From Roseiarcus sp963767245 (GTDB lineage: Bacteria > Pseudomonadota > Alphaproteobacteria > Rhizobiales > Beijerinckiaceae): 64,000 nt of DNA. The notes below the pieces were generated by a model. That model did not search any database. It was not told where the DNA came from and saw only the letters and a list, made by a program, of their open reading frames with translations. A program made the position numbers and the translations under genes. Position 1 is the first letter of the stretch. Every line of letters begins with the position of its first letter. The DNA lies in the NCBI GenBank assembly GCA_963767245.1, contig CAVYDG010000003.1:1-64000 (forward strand), given 5' to 3'. Shown piece after piece: positions 45,494 to 53,908 of the stretch.

Positions 45494-45988
45494 ATGATCA
45501 TCGCGCGTCGCGAACGGCGAGTCGAATGGGGCGATTGCGATCCCGCGCGAATCGTCTTCAATCCAAGGTTCTTCGAGTGGTTCGACGCCCAGACGGCCGC
45601 CATTTTCGAGCTCGCCGGCTTGCCGAAGCGAGATCTTATGCAGCGGCCGGATTTCGCCGGTTTTCCCTTGGTCGAGACGCAGGCCAAATTCCTCAGTCCG
45701 TCACGTTTTGGCGACCTTGTGATCATCGAATTGACGATCGTGGCCATCCGCCGGTCGAGCTTCGACGTCCAGCACCACCTGTTCAATGACGGCGAACTAG
45801 CGGTCGACGGTTTCGAGACCCGGGTCTGGATCGCGCGCGATCCGGCCGATCCGGCTCAGATCAAATCGCTGCCAATTCCGGCGGATGTTCGCAAGCGCCT
45901 CGCCGCGAACGGAAAGCCCGAGGCGGCCAGCTTATTGCAGGCGCCGTCGGCCGCGCGTGATTTTGCCGCGTCCAGTCAATCCGGATAG
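45494..45988 (+). CDS. 4-hydroxybenzoyl-CoA-thioesterase-family hotdog protein (164 aa)
   Basis: VEWGDCDPARIVFNPRFFEW carries the catalytic Asp16 at the place of the Pseudomonas 4-HBA-CoA thioesterase Asp17. The hotdog strand pattern continues with FPLVETQAKFLSPSRFGDLV and FDVQHHLFNDGELAVDGFET. Start at 45494 selected because upstream in-frame sequence is unconserved. Follows the CoA ligase and probably shares its transcript, hydrolysing an aromatic CoA thioester. Its last 13 bp overlap the 3' end of the disrupted beta-helix gene on the opposite strand. Confidence 0.88.
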   Translation: MIIARRERRVEWGDCDPARIVFNPRFFEWFDAQTAAIFELAGLPKRDLMQRPDFAGFPLVETQAKFLSPSRFGDLVIIELTIVAIRRSSFDVQHHLFNDGELAVDGFETRVWIARDPADPAQIKSLPIPADVRKRLAANGKPEAASLLQAPSAARDFAASSQSG

Positions 45989-46031
45989 GAATACGCCCCG
46001 GAGTCGTATGGAGAAGTTCGCGTGACCCCTA

Positions 46032-47158
46032 AGCAGAGATTTTTTGAATGACCAACGGATTGACAGTTCGCTCCCGGTTCAGGGCAGCCACGGCTGCGTG
46101 GATTGCGCGGTCGAGGACGTCGGCATCAGCGAAGGTCTGATGGGCCAGATGGCGCGCCTTGAGATCGTGCCAGACAACCTCGATGTCGTTGAGTTCGGGT
46201 GCGTATTTTGGCAGCCACTCGACGGTGAGCCAGTGTTTGCGCGCCTCGATGGCTTTAAGAGTGAGCTTGCTGACATGGATCGGCCCGTTGTCCTCGACCA
46301 GTACGACGGTTTTATTGCCCGTCCTGGTTGAGGACCGAACAGGTGGTCGAGTTGCTCGAGGTGAGCGATGAAGTCGCGGCTGCGCTTGGTCTGGCTCGTA
46401 TGCACAATCAACTGGCGCGTGACATGATCGAGTGAGCCGATTATCGCCACTTTCTTGGCCTGACCCGGCGCCGGCGCCCGCAGGTCCGCACCGCGCAAGG
46501 CCCACGCCCGCGCCAGATAAGGGTGCGTCAGGGCCTCGCTCTCGTCGCCGTAGAGGAGGATGATGTCGCCGGCTTCGGCCTGAGCCTTGCGCAGTTGAAG
46601 GCGCAGTCCCACGCGTTCGATCTCGGCGGCAATCTGGCGGCCTTTCAGCGTGTGCCGGGGCCGCCGCCAACGGAAGTTTTTTTTCGCAACGCCTTGGACA
46701 ACTGCGACTTGCCGATCTTGACGCCCTCGCGCGCCTCGATCTCGGCCATGAGGCGCGGGATCGTCCAGTTGGGCCGGTCGGCGACGGGAGCTTCGAGCAG
46801 AGGCGCGACGACACGCAGCGCGGCTTCGGTCTTTACCGGTGGCGGGCCGAGCGCCACGGTCGCCTTCAACGCCTCGACACCGCCGCGCGCGAACTCGCTG
46901 CGCCAAAGACGCACCGTGTCTTCGCGCACGCTGAAGGCTTCCGCAATGCGCGGGCTGGTCCATCCCGACAACGTCAGCAATATCGCCCGCGCCCGATCAG
47001 CCTCGCCCCGATCGCGTGAATGGGCTAACGTCAGCAGTGCGTTGCGCTGTTGGTCACCCGCCGTCACCCGAGATTTGCCCGCCACGCCCCGCCTCCGCGA
47101 ATCAACGCGAAGATCGAATCACACCTGCGATTCGTTGGTCAAGCTGAGGGAGTTTGCT
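46032..47158 (-). mobile_element. IS630 copy 1 (1127 bp), transposase in three frames
   Basis: Ends AAGCAGAG at the left and TTTGCTT at the right lie just inside TA dinucleotides (46030-46031 and 47159-47160), the IS630 target. Transposase on the minus strand: frame a (MAGKSRVTAGDQQRNALLTL to IGKSQLSKALRKK). A run of eight A follows (46677-46684 as T), where a -1 slip enters frame b (NFRWRRPRHTLKGRQIAAEI, LLYGDESEALTHPYLARAW with the first Asp). A further one-base break near 46325 leads to frame c (TVVLVEDNGPIHVSKLTLKA, WLPKYAPELNDIEVVWHDLK). The A8 slip may be programmed; the second break is shared with copy 2. Confidence 0.88.
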
Positions 47159-47160
47159 TA

Positions 47161-47940
47161 GGATGTCGACGGTCGGCGCGCTTGCCGAGGTCGCGGCGCC
47201 GACGGCCTGCGCGCTTGCCTTGAGCATCACGTTGTAGGTCAGCGTCGACGGGTCGAAGTCGACAAACTCGCTCGTGGGCCCACCCGCAGCGATGATGTTG
47301 GCGGTCCCAAAGGTCCCGGGGGCGTTGTAATACTTTAATACCCCCGCCCTCATACCAGGAAAATACCGCGCCCCCGGTCAACATGCCGACGTTGTGATCC
47401 GCTGTCACGCCGCTGTCGAGATTGTAGACGGAGAACGCGTTGGCAAGATTGTTGCGCAGGGTGACGCCGTTGCTCGAGGTGCCTTCATGCGTCTTGTCGC
47501 CGACGCTGACGGTAGGTTTGCAGCCGCCAGGCATCGAAATGAGTCCGTCGTTCACGACAGTATTGTTTGCGATCAAGCCGACGTGGACGCTTGAGAATGC
47601 GATCCCCCAGCAGGCGCTCGTGATGACGACATTGTTGGTGACAGTGAGATAGGACCAGTCGGAGTCGTAGGCGCTGATGCCTTGGAGGTAGCTCGGAAAC
47701 TGAAGATTCGGGTCGACCTGCCGGACGATATTGTTGCTGTCTATCAGGATGTGCGCATAATTGTTCGACGCGACGCCGGGGCGCCCGAATGCCGATTACA
47801 CCCTGCAAGGCGTCCTCATGATTGCCGTCATTGATGTTCTCGTTGTCGTGAATATAGTTCTTCAAAATCTGACGTACCCCGGCCGCGAAGTCGATCGCGT
47901 CGTCGCCGAAGTGATCGATCTCGTTGCCTGAAAAGAGCGT
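47161..47940 (-). pseudogene. Beta-helix protein gene, C-terminal portion
   Basis: Minus-strand remains of a secreted right-handed parallel beta-helix protein: TLFSGNEIDHFGDDAIDFAA, ILKNYIHDNENINDGNHEDA, then after a frame break NVVITSACWGIAFSSVHVGL, IANNTVVNDGLISMPGG, NGVTLRNNLANAFSVYNLDS, and after another break FDPSTLTYNVMLKASAQAVG. The repeated N-N-I/V turns are the beta-helix coils. The 5' side is cut by IS1182 at CTAG, the 3' side by IS630 copy 1 at TA. Across that IS630 the sequence continues in phase as VDI-LGVTRTSPYDSGAYSYPD to a stop at 45976-45978. Confidence 0.8.
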
Positions 47941-49519
47941 CTAGGAGCCTGTCTGGATAATAGCGGATTGTGGTGGCGGCGTTTGCTCGAATTGGATTTT
48001 GTTTGCTTATGAGCAAGACCTTCCGGCCCTGGACGATCGATCAGCCGCTGTTGTTGCCGCCGAGCGTTCAGGACTTTGTCGGCGAGGACCATCTGGCTCG
48101 CTTCATTTTGGCGCTTGTGCTCGAGCCTCTCGACCTTGGTGAGATCGAAGCCGCGTATGCGAGCGAGCGCGGGCAGCCGCCGTTTGACCCGGCGATGATG
48201 ACGGCGCTGTTGCTGTACGGCTATTGCAACGGCGTCTACTCGTCGCGCCGGATCGCCAAGGCGGCGCGCGAACGGGTCGACTTCCTGAGCATTGTCGGGC
48301 TCGATCCGCCGGATTTTCGCACCGTCTCTGACTTCCGCAAGCGGCACTTGAAGGTGCTTGCGGGACTGTTCGGGCAAGTTCTCAAGCTGTGCGAACAGGC
48401 GGGACTTGTGAAGCTCGGCCATGTCGCGCTCGACGGGACGAAGATCAAGGCGAACGCCTCCAAGCACAAGGCGATGAGCTACGAGCGCATGGAGAAGCGT
48501 GCGGCGGAGCTCGAGGCCGAGGTCGAGCGGTGGCTGAGCGCAGCCGAGGCTGCGGACGCCGAGGAAGACAGAGCCTTCGGCCGCGACAAGAGCGGCGAGG
48601 AGCTGCCCAAATGGGTCGCCGACAAGAAGAAGCGCGTCGAGAAGATCCGGGCGGCGAAGGCCGAATTGGAGGCCGAGGCGAAAGCGGCCGCGGCGGCCAA
48701 GGCCAAAGCGCAGGCCGAGGAGCGGCGACAAGCCGAGGGCCGCAAGAAACCGGGCAGGCCCGCCGCCCCGCCATCCGAAGAGCCTGACCCCAAAGCGCAG
48801 AAGAACTTCACCGATCCCGAAAGCCGCATCATGAAAACCAAGGACGGCTTCATCCAGGGCTACAATGCGCAGGCGGCGGTCGACGCGACGGCGCAGGTGA
48901 TCGTCGCCCACGGCCTCGACGCGAAGCAGAGCGATCAACATCAATTGGCGCCGATGGCCGACGCCATCGAAGCCAATCTGGGCAAGAAGCCGACGCAACT
49001 GTCGGCGGACGCGGGCTATTGCTCCGACGCCAACCTTACAGCGATGGAGGAACGCGAGATCGACGCCTATATCGCGCCGGGGCGGGCCAAGCACGCCGGG
49101 GAAGGAGAAGGCGGCGGCGCCCGCGTCGCCGCCATGCGCGAAAGAATCAAGGCCGGCGGGCACTCCAGCCCCTACCGCTTAAGAAAGCAGCTGCCCGAGC
49201 CGGTGTTCGGACAGATCAAGCAGGCGCGCGGCTTCCGTCAGTTTCTCTTGCGCGGCGTCGAGAAGGTCGCCAACGAGTGGGGCCTCGTCTGCCTCGCCCA
49301 CAATATCTTGAAGCTCGCCCAGGGGCGGACCCCGTCCCTGGCCGCACGCGCAACCGGCTGAGCTTCGCCACCTCGGAAACGGTGCAACGAACGATGGCCG
49401 CAAAGCTTCCACCCAACCTTACATCAAACCGGATGCGCGAATTTGCTGCATCCGGCTCTCCGACTGGCTTGAGCGGTTCAAATCCCATCTCGCCGAGGAT
49501 TAAGCAGACAGGCTCCTAG
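47941..49519 (+). mobile_element. IS1182 copy 1 (1571 bp plus CTAG duplications)
   Basis: Terminal inverted repeats GAGCCTGTCTG (47945 on) and CAGACAGGCTC (ending 49515), each flanked by CTAG (47941-47944 and 49516-49519). Inserted in the beta-helix gene. An almost identical copy in the same orientation lies at 52330-53908, with only a handful of base differences noticed. Confidence 0.93.
48009..49361 (+). CDS. IS1182-family transposase, copy 1 (450 aa)
   Basis: N-terminal DUF772-type domain: MSKTFRPWTIDQPLLLPPSV, ARFILALVLEPLDLGEIEAA, PPFDPAMMTALLLYGYCNGV. HVALDGTKIKANASKHKAMS carries the first catalytic Asp. A long Ala/Glu/Lys coiled-coil insertion follows (about residues 165-265). Then come IMKTKDGFIQGYNAQAAVDA, LSADAGYCSDANL (second Asp) and the C-terminal Glu region VFGQIKQARGFRQFLLRGVE. 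Start at 48009, inside a longer open frame. Intact and probably functional. Confidence 0.94.
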   Translation: MSKTFRPWTIDQPLLLPPSVQDFVGEDHLARFILALVLEPLDLGEIEAAYASERGQPPFDPAMMTALLLYGYCNGVYSSRRIAKAARERVDFLSIVGLDPPDFRTVSDFRKRHLKVLAGLFGQVLKLCEQAGLVKLGHVALDGTKIKANASKHKAMSYERMEKRAAELEAEVERWLSAAEAADAEEDRAFGRDKSGEELPKWVADKKKRVEKIRAAKAELEAEAKAAAAAKAKAQAEERRQAEGRKKPGRPAAPPSEEPDPKAQKNFTDPESRIMKTKDGFIQGYNAQAAVDATAQVIVAHGLDAKQSDQHQLAPMADAIEANLGKKPTQLSADAGYCSDANLTAMEEREIDAYIAPGRAKHAGEGEGGGARVAAMRERIKAGGHSSPYRLRKQLPEPVFGQIKQARGFRQFLLRGVEKVANEWGLVCLAHNILKLAQGRTPSLAARATG

Positions 49520-49561
49520 TCGGCCATCAGCCCGGCGCCAAACCTGACGTTGCTGATGTGA
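49520..49561 (-). pseudogene. Beta-helix protein gene, 42-bp middle fragment
   Basis: Sandwiched between IS1182 copy 1 and the IS5 element. On the minus strand it reads HISNVRFGAGLMAD, in phase both with the upstream fragment (VSMTGS) across the IS5 insertion and with TLFSGNEIDHF across the IS1182 insertion. A TAG formed by the CTAG target lies in phase at the latter junction. Confidence 0.7.
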
Positions 49562-49579
49562 GAGTCCGTTTGAAAACGC

Positions 49580-50372
49580 CTATTCGTGAGCTATTCGCCT
49601 GAGCAGGACGCTTCCAAGAGCGACGTGGATCATGGCTTCGGAACAGTCGATGCGCTCTTCGTAGTCGCGCACGAGGCGGCGCCAGCGGGTCATCCAGGCG
49701 TGCGCTCGACGACCCATCGACGCGGGATGACTTCGAAGCCCACGGCGGCGTCGGATCGCTTGATGATCTGGATGGTGAAATCCCGGAAGGCGGCTTTGTC
49801 CATGAGTTGGGTGCGATCATAGGCCCCATCGGCGAACAGATGCTTCAGCCACGGCCAGCGCTTGCGCACACCGTCCAGGATCATCTGAGCCCCGGCGCTG
49901 TCGGAGATGTCGGCGGGCGTCAGATTGACCATCAGAAGACGGCCGTCGGTGTCGACCGCGATGTGGCGCTTGCGACCCACGATCTTCTTGCCCGCGTCGT
50001 ATCCCCTTGTTTTAGCTTCCGGAGCTTTGACCGATTGGCTGTCGACGACGCCGCCGGTTGGGCTCGCTTCGCGTCCCACGCGCTCTCGGTCGAGCATTAG
50101 CGCGACATCGTGGATCGTCTGAAACATGAACCGACGGATAAATCGGCGAAACCACCAATAGACCGTCTGCCAAGGCGGGAAATCATTCGGCAGCATCCGC
50201 CATCCCCCGCCCGAACGGGCCATGTAGCGGATCGCGTTCAACACCTCCCGCAAATCGACCTCGATAGGCCGCCAGCCTTCGATGCACCAGGAAGCAAGGG
50301 CTCAATCCGCGCCCATTCCTCATCGGTCAAGTCGCTCGGATACCGCTTGGTCTTCTTCTCGATCTTGGCCAT
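49580..50372 (-). pseudogene. IS5-family transposase of element 1, frameshifted
   Basis: Starts AKIEKKTKRYPSDLTDEEWA. A one-base break near 50270 leads into PIEVDLREVLNAIRYMARSG, WRMLPNDFPPWQTVYWWFRR, GVVDSQSVKAPEAKTRGYDA (first Asp), LKHLFADGAYDRTQLMD (second Asp) and PRRWVVERT. A second break near 49700 leads to AWMTRWRRLVRDYEERIDC and the end LLRRIAHE. No A-rich slippery run is at either break, so these look like true lesions or errors. Confidence 0.85.
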
Positions 50373-50403
50373 TCGGCCCGCGTCGCTGGGGTCCACATCC
50401 CTA

Positions 50404-51522
50404 AGCAGACTCCCTCAGCTTGACCAACGAATTGCAGGTGTGATTTGATCTTCGCGTTGATTTGCGGAGGCGGGGCGTGGCGGGCAAATCTCGGGTGACG
50501 GCGGGTGACCAACAGCGCAACGCACTGCTGACGTTAGCCCATTCACGCGATCGGGGCGAGGCTGATCGGGCGCGGGCGATATTGCTGACGTTGTCGGGAT
50601 GGACCAGCCCGCGCATTGCGGAAGCCTTCAGCGTGCGCGAAGACACGGTGCGTCTTTGGCGCAGCGAGTTCGCGCGCGGCGGTGTCGAGGCGTTGAAGGC
50701 GACCGTGGCGCTCGGCCCGCCACCGGTAAAGACCGAAGCCGCGCTGCGTGTCGTCGCGCCTCTGCTCGAAGCTCCCGTCGCCGACCTGGACGATCCCGCG
50801 CCTCATGGCCGAGATCGAGGCGCGCGAGGGCGTCAAGATCGGCAAGTCGCAGTTGTCCAAGGCGTTGCGAAAAAAAACTTCCGTTGGCGGCGGCCCCGGC
50901 ACACGCTGAAAGGCCGCCAGATTGCCGCCGAGATCGAACGCGTGGGACTGCGCCTTCAACTGCGCAAGGCTCAGGCCGAAGCCGGCGACATCATCCTCCT
51001 CTACGGCGACGAGAGCGAGGCCCTGACGCACCCTTATCTGGCGCGGGCGTGGGCCTTGCGCGGTGCGGACCTGCGGGCGCCGGCGCCGGGTCAGGCCAAG
51101 AAAGTGGCGATAATCGGCTCACTCGATCATGTCACGCGCCAGTTGATTGTGCATACGAGCCAGACCAAGCGCAGCCGCGACTTCATCGCTCACCTCGAGC
51201 AACTCGACCACCTGTTCGGTCCTCAACCAGGACGGGCAATAAAACCGTCGTACTGGTCGAGGACAACGGGCCGATCCATGTCAGCAAGCTCACTCTTAAA
51301 GCCATCGAGGCGCGCAAACACTGGCTCACCGTCGAGTGGCTGCCAAAATACGCACCCGAACTCAACGACATCGAGGTTGTCTGGCACGATCTCAAGGCGC
51401 GCCATCTGGCCCATCAGACCTTCGCTGATGCCGACGTCCTCGACCGCGCAATCCACGCAGCCGTGGCTGCCCTGAACCGGGAGCGAACTGTCAATCCGTT
51501 GGTCATTCAAAGAATCTCTGCT
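50404..51522 (+). mobile_element. IS630 copy 2 (1119 bp), nested in IS5 element 1
   Basis: Same ends as copy 1 (AAGCAGACTCCCTC at the left, CTCTGCT at the right) within TA duplications (50402-50403, 51523-51524). The transposase is read on the plus strand in the same frames as copy 1, with the same A8 slip site near 50870 and the same break near 51235. It differs by an 8-bp deletion at about 50788 (GGCCCAAC missing after GCCGACC), which shifts the frame before the slip site. Copy 2 is therefore certainly inactive, while copy 1 is one break better. Confidence 0.9.
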
Positions 51523-51576
51523 TAGCTTGAATCACGGCCGCAAACCGCATTCAAACACTTTTCAAACGGACTCTGA

Positions 51577-52245
51577 GAACCTGTCATCGAGACGCATTTC
51601 GTATTGGCGGCTCCCGCGCTGCTCTGGGCGGTAAACCCGTTGCGCGCGTTCGTGACCCATTGGGCCTGAGTTCCAGCCGCTGACGTTGTCCTGGGACGAG
51701 ATCGTCATTTTCTCGAACACAATGTTGGAGGTCGGATAGGTCGGCCCCTGATCCTTGACCTCGACCAAAGCGTATCCGCTAAGGTTGGCGGCTTGGAGAC
51801 TCTGCACCTTGAGGCCGACGAACGCCCACATGTTGGTGGACCAAGCAAAGAGCGAACTCAGCACCGGCGTCTGACCCGGTGCGGCGGCGACCGTGACGAA
51901 ACTCGAATTCGAAATCTCGGAGTTGTACTGACCGATGTTGACGCTTCCGTAGTTCCCACTCATGAGCAGGATCTCATCGCCAGGCTTGATCGGCCCGGCC
52001 CCCGGTCCGGTGGTGGACACCCAAGCGGTTTTGGCGTCGTTCAGATGTCGATAGGGCGCAGTTGTCAGCAGCGGGTAGGTATACCCGGGCGCCGCCGCGG
52101 CTACGGCCTGGAGCGAGTTCCACGGGTGCGCCTTGGAGCCATTGCCGCCGGCGGCCGGGGTCTTGCCGTTCACCGGGTCGATATACCAGACACTGCTGAA
52201 CGTCGCCGGGGGCGGCGAGCAGCCACTAATGACCTGTTGCGCATA
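51577..52245 (-). pseudogene. Beta-helix protein gene, N-terminal portion
   Basis: After a possible start in MKNAMRNRSLVA (GTG near 52245) and a one-base break comes GCSPPPATFSSVWYIDPVNG, which could be a lipobox Cys. Then NGSKAHPWNSLQAVAAAAPG, IKPGDEILLMSGNYGSVNIG, SSFVTVAAAPGQTPVLSSLF, NMWAFVGLKVQSL and SNIVFEKMTISSQDNVSGW follow: coils of a pectate-lyase-like beta-helix. One more base shift near 51668 gives QWVTNARNGFTAQSSAGAAN, KCVSMTGS, where IS5 element 1 cuts in. A secreted or surface glycan-active enzyme is likely; specificity unknown. Confidence 0.75.
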
Positions 52246-52329
52246 GCGTTTTTCACATCTAAACGTCGTTTGGTATGAATATCACGCCTCGTCTATGCTT
52301 TCAATAACCGATCTGTTATCCCTGGGCAG

Positions 52330-53908
52330 CTAGGAGCCTGTCTGGATAATAGCGGATTGTGGTGGCGGCGTTTGCTCGAATCGGATTCTGTTTGCTTATG
52401 AGCAAGACCTTCCGGCCCTGGACGATCGATCAGCCGCTGTTGTTGCCGCCGAGCGTTGAGGACTTTGTCGGCGAGGACCATCTGGCTCGCTTCATTTTGG
52501 CGCTTGTGCTCGAGCCTCTCGACCTTGGTGAGATCGAAGCCGCGTATGCGAGCGAGCGCGGGCAGCCGCCGTTTGACCCGGCGATGATGACGGCGCTGTT
52601 GCTGTACGGCTATTGCAACGGCGTCTACTCGTCGCGCCGGATCGCCAAGGCGGCGCGCGAACGGGTCGACTTCCTGAGCATTGTCGGGCTCGATCCGCCG
52701 GATTTTCGCACCGTCTCTGACTTCCGCAAGCGGCACTTGAAGGTGCTTGCGGGACTGTTCGGGCAAGTTCTCAAGCTGTGCGAACAGGCGGGACTTGTGA
52801 AGCTCGGCCATGTCGCGCTCGACGGGACGAAGATCAAGGCGAACGCCTCCAAGCACAAGGCGATGAGCTACGAGCGCATGGAGAAGCGTGCGGCGGAGCT
52901 CGAGGCCGAGGTCGAGCGGTGGCTGAGCGCAGCCGAGGCTGCGGACGCCGAGGAAGACAGAGCCTTCGGCCGCGACAAGAGCGGCGAGGAGCTGCCCAAA
53001 TGGGTCGCCGACAAGAAGAAGCGCGTCGAGAAGATCCGGGCGGCGAAGGCCGAATTGGAGGCCGAGGCGAAAGCGGCCGCGGCGGCCAAGGCCAAAGCGC
53101 AGGCCGAGGAGCGGCGACAAGCCGAGGGCCGCAAGAAACCGGGCAGGCCCGCCGCCCCGCCATCCGAAGAGCCTGACCCCAAAGCGCAGAAGAACTTCAC
53201 CGATCCCGAAAGCCGCATCATGAAAACCAAGGACGGCTTCATCCAGGGCTACAATGCGCAGGCGGCGGTCGACGCGACGGCGCAGGTGATCGTCGCCCAC
53301 GGCCTCGACGCGAAGCAGAGCGATCAACATCAATTGGCGCCGATCGCCGACGCCATCGAAGCCAATCTGGGCAAGAAGCCGACGCAACTGTCGGCGGACG
53401 CGGGCTATTGCTCCGACGCCAACCTTACAGCGATGGAGGAACGCGAGATCGACGCCTATATCGCGCCGGGGCGGGCCAAGCACGCCGGGGAAGGAGAAGG
53501 CGGCGGCGCCCGCGTCGCCGCCATGCGCGAAAGAATCAAGGCCGGCGGGCACTCCAGCCCCTACCGCTTAAGAAAGCAGCTGCCCGAGCCAGTGTTCGGA
53601 CAGATCAAGCAGGCGCGCGGCTTCCGTCAGTTTCTCTTGCGCGGCGTCGAGAAGGTCGCCAACGAGTGGGGCCTCGTCTGCCTCGCCCACAATATCTTGA
53701 AGCTCGCCCAGGGGCGGACCCCGTCCCTGGCCGCACGCGCAACCGGCTGAGCTTCGCCACCTCGGAAACGGTGCAACGAACGATGGCCGCAAAGCTTCCA
53801 CCCAACCTTACATCAAACCGGATGCGCGAATTTGCTGCATCCGGCTCTCCGACTGGCTTGAGCGGTTCAAATCCCATCTCGCCGAGGATTAAGCAGACAG
53901 GCTCCTAG
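52330..53908 (+). mobile_element. IS1182 copy 2 (1571 bp plus CTAG duplications)
   Basis: Ends GAGCCTGTCTG (52334 on) and CAGACAGGCTC (ending 53904), flanked by CTAG at 52330-52333 and 53905-53908. It lies just upstream (minus-strand sense) of the beta-helix start, so it also separates that gene from its promoter. Same orientation as copy 1, with 2.8 kb between them. Confidence 0.93.
52398..53750 (+). CDS. IS1182-family transposase, copy 2 (450 aa)
   Basis: Same protein as the copy at 48009 apart from isolated substitutions, e.g. PPSVEDFVGED instead of PPSVQDFVGED and LAPIADAIE instead of LAPMADAIE. All three catalytic-region motifs are intact, with no frameshift. The two copies are recent duplicates and both look functional. 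Confidence 0.94.
   Translation: MSKTFRPWTIDQPLLLPPSVEDFVGEDHLARFILALVLEPLDLGEIEAAYASERGQPPFDPAMMTALLLYGYCNGVYSSRRIAKAARERVDFLSIVGLDPPDFRTVSDFRKRHLKVLAGLFGQVLKLCEQAGLVKLGHVALDGTKIKANASKHKAMSYERMEKRAAELEAEVERWLSAAEAADAEEDRAFGRDKSGEELPKWVADKKKRVEKIRAAKAELEAEAKAAAAAKAKAQAEERRQAEGRKKPGRPAAPPSEEPDPKAQKNFTDPESRIMKTKDGFIQGYNAQAAVDATAQVIVAHGLDAKQSDQHQLAPIADAIEANLGKKPTQLSADAGYCSDANLTAMEEREIDAYIAPGRAKHAGEGEGGGARVAAMRERIKAGGHSSPYRLRKQLPEPVFGQIKQARGFRQFLLRGVEKVANEWGLVCLAHNILKLAQGRTPSLAARATG

Larger units (their letters stand above)
49562..51573 (-). mobile_element. IS5 element 1 (891 bp without the nested IS630)
   Basis: Inverted repeats GAGTCCGTTTGAAAA (49562 on) and TTTTCAAACGGACTC (ending 51573), flanked by TGA direct repeats (49559-49561 and 51574-51576), i.e. 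a TNA target as in the IS427 group. It interrupts the beta-helix gene. IS630 copy 2 (50404-51522) is inserted inside it, between the transposase start and the right end, so IS5 arrived before that IS630 copy. Confidence 0.88.

Noticed and set aside
48445..49163. Long open frames antisense to the IS1182 transposases (up to 430 codons)
   Set aside because: They mirror the high-GC codon bias of the transposase genes, lack starts with ribosome-binding sites and have Arg/Leu-rich translations without family features.
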